Assembly (NCBI RefSeq): GCF_003201815.1 | Contig: NZ_QJKB01000001.1 | Location: 1 to 64,000, forward strand | DNA length: 64,000 nt | Direction of reading: 5' to 3' | DNA from: Undibacterium pigrum | GTDB lineage: Bacteria > Pseudomonadota > Gammaproteobacteria > Burkholderiales > Burkholderiaceae_D | Position numbers and translations under genes: made by a program | The notes under the pieces: model-generated | The model's database searches: none | What the model was told of the DNA's origin: nothing | What the model saw: the letters and a program-made list of their open reading frames with translations, nothing else | Shown here: piece by piece, positions 23,829-32,231 of the stretch | Position numbering within the stretch: position 1 is the first letter of the stretch | How the letters are laid out: the number at the start of each line of letters is the position of its first letter

Positions 23829-25214
23829 ATGGCAAAAGCAAAAACCAATTATACCTGCACCGAATGTGGTGGTATTGTCAACAAGTGGGCCGGGCAGTGT
23901 CCAGCCTGCGGGCAGTGGAACACTCTGGTTGAAACCATCGTCGAATCTGTCGGCAACCGGTTCAGCACCAAGCCACAGGGGCTGGCACAGTCTGCGCCAG
24001 TATTAAACCTGGCTGAGATTGAAGCACTCGATATGCCACGTTTTGGGACCGATATCGATGAATTCGACCGTGTGCTGGGCGGTGGGCTGGTAGCAGGCGG
24101 CGTCGTATTGATAGGTGGTGACCCAGGCATAGGTAAATCTACCTTGCTGCTGCAGGCACTGGCTAACCTGGCTCAGAAAAAAAAGGTCTTGTATGTCAGC
24201 GGTGAAGAGTCCGGGGCGCAAATCGCATTGAGGGCCAAGCGCTTGTCGCTGGATGCAAAGGACTTGCAATTACAGGCCGAGATACAGCTGGAAAAAATTC
24301 TCAATACCCTGGCTGAACATAAGCCCCAGGTGGTGGTCATTGATTCTATCCAGACCATGTATTCAGATGCCCTGAGTTCTGCGCCAGGCTCGGTCGCACA
24401 GGTGCGCGAATGCGCAGCCCAGTTAACACGTGTTGCCAAGACCATGGATATCACCATGATACTGGTTGGCCATGTCACCAAGGAAGGCGCACTGGCCGGA
24501 CCACGTGTGCTCGAGCATATCGTCGATACGGTTTTGTATTTTGAAGGTGATACCCATTCCAGCTTCCGTCTGGTGCGTGCCATCAAAAACCGTTTTGGCG
24601 CCGTCAATGAGCTGGGTGTGTTTGCCATGACAGAAAAAGGTTTGAAAGGGGTGTCCAATCCCTCTGCCTTATTCCTGTCGCAACATGATACCCAGGTGGC
24701 GGGTTCTTGCGTCATGGTCACGCAAGAGGGCACGCGGCCCTTGCTGGTGGAGATACAGGCGCTGGTTGATAGTTCACATGCACCGAATGCACGCCGTTTG
24801 TCAGTCGGTCTGGAGCAAAATCGGCTGGCCATGTTGCTGGCAGTGTTGCACAGACATGCTGGTGTGGCGGCTTTTGATCAGGATGTGTTTATCAATGCGG
24901 TGGGGGGTGTCAAAATCGCCGAGCCTGCGGCCGATCTGGCTGTGCTGCTGGCAATTAACTCCTCCATGCGCAATAAACCGCTGCCGCGTGGCTTGGTAGT
25001 GTTTGGTGAGGTCGGGCTGGCGGGTGAGATACGCCCAGCGCCACGCGGGCAGGAGCGCTTGCGCGAAGCGGCAAAGCTGGGCTTTTCCATCGCCATGATC
25101 CCCAAATCAAATGCACCCAAGCAAAAAATCGAGGGCCTCACTATTATAGGGGTGGACAGGATAGAAGAAGCCCTGTCCAGAATCCGCGATGTGGATAGCG
25201 AAATCCCCGATTAG
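23829..25214 (+). CDS. radA: DNA repair protein RadA
   Basis: RadA (Sms) is a RecA-like ATPase that promotes branch migration in recombination. The 461-residue protein has an N-terminal C4 zinc motif (CTECGG...CPACGQW), Walker A GGDPGIGKSTLLLQ near residue 97, the KNRFG motif (IKNRFGAVNELGVF) and a C-terminal Lon-protease-like domain (VFGEVGLAGEIRPAPRGQERL) lacking protease catalytic residues. Its 3' end overlaps hpnE by 4 bases on the opposite strand. Confidence 0.96.
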   Translation: MAKAKTNYTCTECGGIVNKWAGQCPACGQWNTLVETIVESVGNRFSTKPQGLAQSAPVLNLAEIEALDMPRFGTDIDEFDRVLGGGLVAGGVVLIGGDPGIGKSTLLLQALANLAQKKKVLYVSGEESGAQIALRAKRLSLDAKDLQLQAEIQLEKILNTLAEHKPQVVVIDSIQTMYSDALSSAPGSVAQVRECAAQLTRVAKTMDITMILVGHVTKEGALAGPRVLEHIVDTVLYFEGDTHSSFRLVRAIKNRFGAVNELGVFAMTEKGLKGVSNPSALFLSQHDTQVAGSCVMVTQEGTRPLLVEIQALVDSSHAPNARRLSVGLEQNRLAMLLAVLHRHAGVAAFDQDVFINAVGGVKIAEPAADLAVLLAINSSMRNKPLPRGLVVFGEVGLAGEIRPAPRGQERLREAAKLGFSIAMIPKSNAPKQKIEGLTIIGVDRIEEALSRIRDVDSEIPD

Positions 25215-26581
25215 TTTTTTGCTGCCTTGAAGTCTTTTGCGATAGCCTGGCTGGCAGCTATGCCACTGCGTACCGCACCTTCCAGCGTGGCAGGGTAGTC
25301 GCCTTTGGTATAGTCACCAGCCAGATACAAGCCAGGCCACGCAGTATGATTGACTGGCCGGTTCAAACCAGGTGCACAACTGAAGGTGGCGCGCTTTTCC
25401 GAAATGCATTGATGCCAGATAGGCTGCGCTAGTTCTGGCATACCCAGGCTTTGTGCCAGTTGGGCGGCAATATCCATCGCCAGTTCATGCCTGTCAATTT
25501 CTGTGGCAGCTTGCGAAACACTCACCACCACCGCCAGCAAGCCCGCCTGATCTGGCTGCAACTGACCACGGTCAAATACATATTGCCCCCATTTTTTCAG
25601 ATCCGTATCGTCAAGCAAAGCCAGCATGGGGCGTGGCAGCCTGACGTTTGATGCATATTGCAGATAGCAGGTTGTGATGGGCTCGTAAGTTATAGCTGGC
25701 AAGGCTGTTGCCTGATCTTTGACTGGCAATGTGGCTAATAGCCTGTCTGTATTGGCAAAATCGCAGGCAAGTATGACTGCATCATAGAGCGGCAGTTGTG
25801 CTTGGTCCTGCTTCAGTTGAATTTGCCATTTACCTTCTTCGTTTGGCACCAGGCCTGTTGCAGTATGGGCTGCTAAAACTTGCCCGCCATGCGCACGTAC
25901 GTAGTCAGCCGCTTTTTCCGGGAAGACCTTGCTCAGATCCAGTCGGGGTATCAGCATGTCAGAAGCTGCGCGTTTTGCCCCAAGGCTATCCCGCAGCACA
26001 TTTAAAAATACCTGGGCCGAGGCGCGTTCTGGTGGTGTATTCAGGGCTGCGATGCAAAGTGGTATCCACATCAAGCGGCATAGCCGCGGTGTCTGATCAA
26101 ATCGTTCCAGTAATTCCAGGACGCTGCAATCTTCATTCAGACGCCAGTCCATCCAGCGTGCGGTGGACGAAAACCTGGCCAGCGCCATTTTGTCAGCGAA
26201 GCTCAGGCCACTGGATTTGAGCAGCGCCAGTAATAAGTGTAGCGGGGCAGGCAAGCGTGGAGCGATAAAGGACATGCCATCTTCCAGCGCTGGATACACC
26301 ATTTGCAGTGGCAAGTTCAATAGTGCAGTTTCGGTATCTACACCAACCAGTTGCATCAGGCGTAAACTCTGGGTATAGGCGCCTAGCAAAATATGCTGGC
26401 CATTGTCCAGTTCATGCCCATGCACTGTGACACCACGGGCACGTCCACCCAGATTGCGGCTGGATTCGAATAGTGTGACAGTGGCACCTTGTTGTGCCAG
26501 TTCGCAGGCAGCTGCGCAACCAGCCCAGCCAGCGCCAATGACGGCGACAGACTTGTTTTTCAGCGCATCTTTTTTAGCCAC
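25211..26581 (-). CDS. hpnE: Hydroxysqualene dehydroxylase HpnE
   Basis: HpnE reduces hydroxysqualene to squalene in the bacterial HpnCDE route from farnesyl diphosphate. The 456-residue flavoprotein has an N-terminal dinucleotide fold VAVIGAGWAGCAAACELAQQGATVTLFE, RGVTVHGHELDNGQHILLGAY, and a C-terminal FAD strand GLYLAGDYTKGDYPATLEGAVRSG. It overlaps the start of the minus-strand operon partner hpnD by 8 bases, so translation is probably coupled. Amine-oxidase-like phytoene desaturases are the nearest alternative. Confidence 0.93.
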   Translation of the reverse strand: MAKKDALKNKSVAVIGAGWAGCAAACELAQQGATVTLFESSRNLGGRARGVTVHGHELDNGQHILLGAYTQSLRLMQLVGVDTETALLNLPLQMVYPALEDGMSFIAPRLPAPLHLLLALLKSSGLSFADKMALARFSSTARWMDWRLNEDCSVLELLERFDQTPRLCRLMWIPLCIAALNTPPERASAQVFLNVLRDSLGAKRAASDMLIPRLDLSKVFPEKAADYVRAHGGQVLAAHTATGLVPNEEGKWQIQLKQDQAQLPLYDAVILACDFANTDRLLATLPVKDQATALPAITYEPITTCYLQYASNVRLPRPMLALLDDTDLKKWGQYVFDRGQLQPDQAGLLAVVVSVSQAATEIDRHELAMDIAAQLAQSLGMPELAQPIWHQCISEKRATFSCAPGLNRPVNHTAWPGLYLAGDYTKGDYPATLEGAVRSGIAASQAIAKDFKAAKN

Positions 26582-27407
26582 GGACGTAGGTTTTCCAGGC
26601 CAGCCAGAGTTTGCGTATCGGTGTCAGCGAAATGCGTTGATTGAGAACATGGAAGCCGTCACGCTGTATCTCCACCAGAAGGGCGCGATAAATCGCCGCC
26701 ATGATGAGGCCAGTTCTTTGTGCCTTGCGGTCTTCCGGCGGCAGCAGAGCAAAGGCTTCTTCATACAGTTTTTGCGCACGCTCATACTGGAATTGCATCA
26801 GGGTTTCAAATTGCGTGCTGTGGCGGGCATTCAAAATATCAGCTGCAGTGACATTAAATTGCTGCAATTCATTGACAGGCAGGTAAATCCTGCCTTTGCG
26901 CGCATCTTCACCCACATCGCGGATGATATTGGTCATCTGGAAAGCCAGGCCCAGTTTTTCAGCAAACTCACGGGTTTGCGGATTGGTGATGCCAAAAATA
27001 CTGGCCGACAAAATGCCGACAACGCCAGCGACGTGCCAGCAATATTTTTGCAGGGCATTGAAGTCGAGGTAGCGGGTCTGGTTCAAATCCATTTCCATGC
27101 CATCGATGATCGCCAGCAGGTGTGCGCCATCCAGCTGATACTCAGCCATATGGGGCAGTAGCGCCTTGGTGACCGGATGGGTAGGCTGGTTTGCCAGCAT
27201 GGCCTGGACTTCCTTGCGCCACCAGCCCAGCTTGCTGCGGGCCACCATATCGTCGGTGCTTTCATCGACGACGTCGTCGACTTCACGGCAAAATGCATAC
27301 AGGGCAGTAATCGCCCGCCTTCTGGCCTGGGGCAGGAACAGGAAGCTATAGTAAAAACTGGAGCCACTTTGTGCAGCTTTTTGCTGGCAGTATTCGTCTG
27401 GAGACAT
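26574..27407 (-). CDS. hpnD: Presqualene diphosphate synthase HpnD
   Basis: This 277-residue trans-isoprenyl transferase (squalene/phytoene synthase family) condenses two farnesyl diphosphates to presqualene diphosphate. It has both aspartate-rich motifs, FCREVDDVVDES and NIIRDVGEDARKGRIYLP. The opening SPDEYCQQKAAQSGSSFYYSFLFLP is characteristic of HpnD rather than phytoene synthase. It overlaps hpnE and is transcribed with it. Confidence 0.93.
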   Translation of the reverse strand: MSPDEYCQQKAAQSGSSFYYSFLFLPQARRRAITALYAFCREVDDVVDESTDDMVARSKLGWWRKEVQAMLANQPTHPVTKALLPHMAEYQLDGAHLLAIIDGMEMDLNQTRYLDFNALQKYCWHVAGVVGILSASIFGITNPQTREFAEKLGLAFQMTNIIRDVGEDARKGRIYLPVNELQQFNVTAADILNARHSTQFETLMQFQYERAQKLYEEAFALLPPEDRKAQRTGLIMAAIYRALLVEIQRDGFHVLNQRISLTPIRKLWLAWKTYVRG

Positions 27408-27755
27408 GCTTGGTTTTGTAATAAGTGGCGGCAGTGAAAGCCAAAAAAGTAGCTATGTTAACAAACTGTGGCAAAGCTCACAAATGTCGTGCGCAGTTTT
27501 AACGCCAAGATGGGCTGCTTCAGGTGGATTTTTGTCGCAGTCTACATGGAAAATACATGGAAAATGTGAAATCTATATTAACTGATACAGTTGAATGACA
27601 AACTCGCCCGCATTTTCAGCTAAATTTGAGGCGGTCAGCTGATATTGATTTTGTCGTAACATATTGTAATCGAAACGAAGAACTGCCTTCTTCATCATGA
27701 CTGAACGTATAATAGGCGGCGCGTTATAGTGTGCCTTATTAAATGAGCACGGCTT
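27408..27755. other. Intergenic region between hpnD and the repeat lipoprotein gene
   Basis: About 350 bases separate divergent genes. A consensus -10 TATAAT lies at 27708-27713 (plus strand) and TATAGT at 27724-27729; either could drive the lipoprotein gene. No clear -35, no palindrome and no gene were seen. The hpnDE promoter must lie here on the other strand but was not pinpointed. Confidence 0.45.
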
Positions 27756-28634
27756 TTGAGAAAATTAACAATCCGGATAAATATCTTGAATACTTCGAAA
27801 TTTGCAGCAGTTGTAGTTAGCGTTGGCATAGTTCTCGCCGGATGTGGCGGTTTTGTCTATACCACCATAGGTGGTACTGTCACTGGCCTGGGTTCTGGCG
27901 ATACAGTCATATTGCGTAATGAATCTAACTACACCCAAACATTGAGCGCCGATGGTTCTTTTCAGTTCAATGTAGCCAGTAATGGCAATTACGCGATTAC
28001 GGTTGCGCAACAACCAAATACAGTTAATTGCACAGTCGTTAATGGCACAGGCAAAATGACTGGCGAAGCATCCGTCAAAAATATCGTAGTGACTTGCACG
28101 CCGAATGTTCCTCTGGGCGGCACTGTGGCGGGCTTGATTGATGGCGGTTCCCTGATCTTGCTTAATAATGCAACTTACAAGGCTACGGTCACGACGAATG
28201 GCAGTTATAAATTTACAGATTTTGCAGTAAATGGCGCCAGTTATGCAATTACAGTTGGCTTGCCGCCAGTATCTCAGTACTGTACGGTAGCAAATGGCAC
28301 AGGTGTAGCCAGCAATACCAATTTGCCAGCGGCCTTGACATCAGTCGTCACTTGCGTGCCTGCCGTACCAGTCAAGTTTACAGTCAATGGCCTGACCGCC
28401 GGTACGATTTTGACTTTGGTGAATACAGTTGATGGCTATGCTGATAAATATGCAGTGAGCGCACCAGGTAATTATCTGTTTGGCTGGAGCTGGCTGACTG
28501 GCAAGCCTTTCAATGTCACTGTAGATACTCAGCCTACAGGCCAGACTTGTAAGGTGACAGGTGGCACAGGTGTTGTTGATGCTGCCAACCCTGCTGCTTC
28601 TGCAAATATCGTGATTGATTGCGCGAAGAGCTAA
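27756..28634 (+). CDS. Secreted lipoprotein with tandem beta-sandwich-like repeats
   Basis: The 292-residue product has a type II signal peptide with lipobox VLAGC (Cys30). It then carries three related repeats of about 75-90 residues: GGTVTGLGSGDTVILRN, GGTVAGLIDGGSLILLN and FTVNGLTAGTILTLVN. The first two keep YAITV, and all three keep an NCTV/YCTV/TCKV cysteine strand and a final VVTC/VIDC. Each repeat thus holds two cysteines, perhaps a disulfide. Such repeats occur in cell-surface proteins of related bacteria; no function is known to me. The start is a TTG; an in-frame TTG at 27786 would give a more standard 20-residue signal. Neither has a strong ribosome-binding site. Confidence 0.8.
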   Translation: MRKLTIRINILNTSKFAAVVVSVGIVLAGCGGFVYTTIGGTVTGLGSGDTVILRNESNYTQTLSADGSFQFNVASNGNYAITVAQQPNTVNCTVVNGTGKMTGEASVKNIVVTCTPNVPLGGTVAGLIDGGSLILLNNATYKATVTTNGSYKFTDFAVNGASYAITVGLPPVSQYCTVANGTGVASNTNLPAALTSVVTCVPAVPVKFTVNGLTAGTILTLVNTVDGYADKYAVSAPGNYLFGWSWLTGKPFNVTVDTQPTGQTCKVTGGTGVVDAANPAASANIVIDCAKS

Positions 28635-28661
28635 ATAGTATTCAGTAGTAAATTGAAATAA

Positions 28662-28697
28662 GTAAAAGCTGGGCAGATATTTATCTGTCCAGCTTTT
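28662..28697. terminator. Bidirectional terminator after the repeat lipoprotein gene
   Basis: A long near-perfect stem, AAAAGCTGGGCAGATA (28662-28677) with TATCTGTCCAGCTTTT (28680-28695), has one G-T pair and is followed by TTATT. It also lies downstream of the convergent M24 gene. Confidence 0.85.
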
Positions 28698-28735
28698 TTA
28701 TTATTAAAACAAACACTGGAATTATTGCGGTGGGC

Positions 28736-29440
28736 TCACAATTCCTCCAGCCGGCCATGTTCATTGAAGTAAAAAATACCCTCGTGTTTGAAGCCCCATT
28801 TGCCGCCTTTCAGACGGATGAAGGGTTCAAAGCTGAAAAAGGAAATTTCACCTAGTTCAAGCTTGTTATCAGAATGGATGTATTGCCTGTCGTCACGATC
28901 AGTGACTATGCTATGGCCTACATTGTTACGATAATCCAGGTTGACGAAGCCATTTTGCCGTATGCGCAAATTGGCCCAGTCAAATAATTGGCCAAAAGTG
29001 GTTTTCGGTGTGACGGTTTCCAGCATTTGCGCATGCAGGTGCTGCTGGAAGCAAAGTCCGTTGCGAAATTCCAGTAATTGTGGGGTAGTGGTTACCCGGC
29101 CATTTTCTACCGCGAAAGAGCGGGCGCAGTCGCCCCAGTATTCTTGATGACTGGGACTTAAATCCACACTGATCAAATTGGCTTTGCCTACTACCTCATC
29201 TCCAGGCTGGTAATCACTGCCAGAAATAGAGACACAACTGCGTGAGCCTAACAAGACCAGTGCAGGGCATTGGTGATACCAGGTGTCGGCATAGCCAGAT
29301 TCGCATAGCATGGCATAGGCTTTGTCTGCGATACTTTGCTCGCTGTCATCGGCTGTGATCATGCTTGCCAGGCGCGCCAGCACTGTCTTGGCTGCGTTTT
29401 GCACTTCCCTGTGTTTGGCAATTTGTGATGCTGTTGGCAT
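28736..29440 (-). CDS. M24-family metallopeptidase-like protein
   Basis: The protein is 234 residues from the ATG chosen at 29440; an in-frame TTG at 29464 would add eight. It has a pita-bread (creatinase/methionine aminopeptidase) fold. Candidate metal ligands are visible in order: Asp in SVDLSPSHQEYWGDCAR, His in NNVGHSIV, Glu in FFSFEPFI and the last Glu in FKHEGIF. Relatives are Xaa-Pro aminopeptidases lacking the N-terminal domain. Substrate is unknown. It directly follows the small acidic lipoprotein gene on the same strand. Neither start has a clear ribosome-binding site. Confidence 0.8.
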   Translation of the reverse strand: MPTASQIAKHREVQNAAKTVLARLASMITADDSEQSIADKAYAMLCESGYADTWYHQCPALVLLGSRSCVSISGSDYQPGDEVVGKANLISVDLSPSHQEYWGDCARSFAVENGRVTTTPQLLEFRNGLCFQQHLHAQMLETVTPKTTFGQLFDWANLRIRQNGFVNLDYRNNVGHSIVTDRDDRQYIHSDNKLELGEISFFSFEPFIRLKGGKWGFKHEGIFYFNEHGRLEEL

Positions 29441-29474
29441 GATATTTAATCGGCTGTCAGGCAAAAGGTATTAC

Positions 29475-29786
29475 TTATGTGCTGGAATTGTTGCTGTGAT
29501 CGTTGCTTGAATTGTTATCTGAGTCGTCGTTGTCTTGTTTGTCACTATCATTGGTGTCATCGTTGCCATCATTATCGCTGCTGGTGACAGCGCGCACGCC
29601 AGCGCGGGTGACATCTACTGCAGTTCCGACTACAGCACTACCAACTTTGACGGTTGTTGAGACAGCTGCATCCGCTATCGCAATCACGGTGCAGCCGTTC
29701 AGTGACAATAGAGATAGTAGGAAAGCGCATCGATATATACAAGTTCGCAAGTCTGGCTCCAGAGTAGTGCAGGCCCGGCGGCTCAT
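29475..29786 (-). CDS. Small lipoprotein with Asp/Asn/Ser-rich tail
   Basis: The 103-residue product has a signal sequence with lipobox LSLNGC (Cys32), a middle helical or glycine-containing segment (VGSAVVGTAVDVTRAGVRAVTS), and a 35-residue tail made almost only of D, N, S, K and Q. The middle segment resembles that of small betaproteobacterial lipoproteins often found as singletons. Function is unknown. It ends 34 bases before the M24 gene and is probably cotranscribed. Confidence 0.65.
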   Translation of the reverse strand: MSRRACTTLEPDLRTCIYRCAFLLSLLSLNGCTVIAIADAAVSTTVKVGSAVVGTAVDVTRAGVRAVTSSDNDGNDDTNDSDKQDNDDSDNNSSNDHSNNSST

Positions 29787-29993
29787 TAAAGAGATGCCTG
29801 AGCCTGATTGTTTAGTGTGATTGATAGTTTGATTTTAAGTTCATTCCTGTATATCTCCTATTGCTATTGGACAAAAACAGGAAGGATTTATATGCGCAGA
29901 CTATTTTTTGATACAGCAGAATATTAGCAATCGTTTGCTGCGGCTTTGTTATTGTTATGTGCTGATTTGTACTGCTTTGTAATGGCATGTGTT

Positions 29994-30812
29994 TTACATA
30001 TTCTTTGCCCGCCAGGCCAGCTTTAGCCAGTCCGTCTTACCTAATTTTGGTCTGTGCTGGAATACATTGAAATCAACAGCTTCAATTTTTTCCAGTATGC
30101 GCAAGCCACCTTGCACCACCAGGCGCAATTCCCAGCCCAACCTGCCGGGCAGGCGGGTGGCAAGAGCACTGCCGGACAACATCAGATTTCTGGCGCGCGC
30201 CACCTCGAAGCGCATCATGTTGCGCCAGTCCTCATTTTGCATGCCGCTGGCGATGTGTTGCTCAGTGATACCAAACCGGCTCAGGTCATCAAGTGGCAGG
30301 TAAATTCTTTGTTTTTGCCAGTCTATGGCAACATCTTGCCAAAAATTGATCAATTGCAGGGCGCTGCAAATCGCATCCGAGTCCCGCAAATTCTCCTGGC
30401 TGGCTTCGCCATACAGATGCAGCATCAGTGTGCCAACCGGGTTGGCAGAGCGTGCGCAGTAGTCCAGCAGGCAAGTGAAATCAGCATATCTGGTGGTGAC
30501 AACATCTTGTTTGAATGCAGACAGCAAATCGCGAAAAGGCTGCAAAGGCAGTGCATATTCGCGGATAACGCCTGCCAATGCCTTGAATAGTTGTGATTCG
30601 CTGCTAGTATTTTTTTCTATGCAGTCAAGTTCTTGCTCGTATTCAGCTAATTGTCTGAGTCTTTGTTCTGGGTTAGCGTCACCTTCATCGGCAATATCGT
30701 CTGCACTGCGGGCAAATGCATAAATGATTTTTACTGCTGGCCTGAGTCTGGCAGGGAGCAAGAGGGAGGCAACAGGGAAGTTTTCGTAATGGTTAACTGA
30801 CATTTGCGACAT
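29994..30812 (-). CDS. hpnC: Hydroxysqualene synthase HpnC
   Basis: HpnC converts presqualene diphosphate to hydroxysqualene, the step between HpnD and HpnE. This 272-residue squalene/phytoene-synthase-fold protein has the first aspartate motif ARSADDIADEGD and the second as NFWQDVAIDWQKQRIYLP. It begins NHYENFPVASLLLPARLRPAV, typical of HpnC. It is normally next to hpnD; here 2.6 kb of unrelated genes lie between. Start codons at 30812 and 30803 are both possible. Confidence 0.92.
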   Translation of the reverse strand: MSQMSVNHYENFPVASLLLPARLRPAVKIIYAFARSADDIADEGDANPEQRLRQLAEYEQELDCIEKNTSSESQLFKALAGVIREYALPLQPFRDLLSAFKQDVVTTRYADFTCLLDYCARSANPVGTLMLHLYGEASQENLRDSDAICSALQLINFWQDVAIDWQKQRIYLPLDDLSRFGITEQHIASGMQNEDWRNMMRFEVARARNLMLSGSALATRLPGRLGWELRLVVQGGLRILEKIEAVDFNVFQHRPKLGKTDWLKLAWRAKNM

Positions 30813-31019
30813 TTATTGAGCTAAATTCCATGAAAAGTCTTAATGACTGAAAAGTCATTGGCAAAAACAAGATGCTTAACTATAATTACTAACCGCAAAG
30901 TCAGTTATTTGATAGTAGCATGCAGTATATATAAAAAAGCAATAAGAAATTAATTCATATTTTAGCTCTTACCCGTTTTGTTCCGGCCCGGAAAGCCTGC
31001 ATAGTAAAGGAAAATTCCT

Positions 31020-32231
31020 GTGTTAATACCAGAAACTATTATCCATCCTCAAGCGAGGCAGTTTGCTGGAAGGCGCGCTGTCCCATTTGCCTTCGTCCTC
31101 GCTTCTGCGACACTATTGCTGGCTTGCTCCAAGCCTGCTGAGAAAACTGAAGATATACGTCCGGTCAGAACTATTACGCTTGCAAGTAGTAATATTGATA
31201 TCAATGCTGAATTGCCGGGCGAAGTGCGTCCCCGCGTTGAGTCACGTTTAGGTTTTCGTGTTCCTGGCAAAATTGTTGCACGCAAGGTTGATACCGGTAC
31301 CCTGGTGAAACGAGGGCAGGTGCTGATGCAACTGGACCCACAAGATCTTGCGCTGGCACAGGTTCAGGCCAAGGCGGGTTTGTCGGCAGCAGAGAGTAAT
31401 CGCGATCTGGCAAGGGCAGAGCTGAAACGCTATCAAGAGTTGCGCTCCAAAAATTTCGTTGCTGCCGCAGTGCTGGATGGCAAGGAAGTGGCTGCGAAGT
31501 CAGCGCAATCTTCCTACGAGCAGGCGCTGGCAGCTTATAAAAACCAGTCCAACCAGTCTTCTTACACCAGTCTGGTGGCGGATGTAGATGGTGTGGTGAC
31601 CGGTATAGATGCCGAGGTTGGTCAGGTGGTTGCCGCTGGTACACCAGTAGTGCGTGTGGCGCAATTGGGTGCGATGGATGTGGTTGTTGGCATACCTGAA
31701 GACAAGGTCAATTCCATTCGCCAGATGACGGATGTGAGCGTGCGCTTGTGGGCCAACCCTGGTCAGTCCATGCCTGGCAAATTGCGCGAACTGTCACCCA
31801 TGGCAGACGCTGTGACGCGCACTTATACCGCCAAGGTCAGCCTTGATGGCGACAATAAAAATGTGCAACTTGGCATGACTGCTTATGTCAGCTTCAATGC
31901 AAAGAACCCTAATAACGCCATCAAAGTGCCTTTGACTGCCTTGTTCCAGGAAAAAAATGCATCGTCAGTGTGGGTAGTGGAGTCTGGCGTAGTCAGGCTG
32001 GTGCCTGTGCAAGTTGCCGGTTCATCCGGCGAAGAAGCTTTGCTGGCCGGTGGCGTCAAGCCAGGGCAGGTGGTGGTCACGGCAGGTGCCAATTTGCTTA
32101 AAAATGGCCAGAAAGTGACCATTCTTGGTGTTGAGGCAGCGCCAACTCCTGCCAAGACCGTTGCTGCCGCTAATAATGCAGCATCGGCAAATTCAGCAGC
32201 AGCGCCGGCAGCCGCAGGAGCTGCCAAATGA
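31020..32231 (+). CDS. RND efflux periplasmic adaptor (membrane fusion) lipoprotein
   Basis: The 403-residue product has a lipoprotein signal with lipobox LLLAC (Cys36). The layout is that of AcrA/MexA-type adaptors: barrel-sandwich hybrid with VPGKIVARKVDTGTLVKRGQVLMQLDP, a short alpha-hairpin (about 125-175), a beta-barrel and a membrane-proximal domain. The last 30 residues are Ala-rich. It starts with GTG; AAAGG(A) lies 8 bases upstream. It overlaps the transporter gene by ATGA. Substrates are unknown. Confidence 0.9.
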   Translation: MLIPETIIHPQARQFAGRRAVPFAFVLASATLLLACSKPAEKTEDIRPVRTITLASSNIDINAELPGEVRPRVESRLGFRVPGKIVARKVDTGTLVKRGQVLMQLDPQDLALAQVQAKAGLSAAESNRDLARAELKRYQELRSKNFVAAAVLDGKEVAAKSAQSSYEQALAAYKNQSNQSSYTSLVADVDGVVTGIDAEVGQVVAAGTPVVRVAQLGAMDVVVGIPEDKVNSIRQMTDVSVRLWANPGQSMPGKLRELSPMADAVTRTYTAKVSLDGDNKNVQLGMTAYVSFNAKNPNNAIKVPLTALFQEKNASSVWVVESGVVRLVPVQVAGSSGEEALLAGGVKPGQVVVTAGANLLKNGQKVTILGVEAAPTPAKTVAAANNAASANSAAAPAAAGAAK

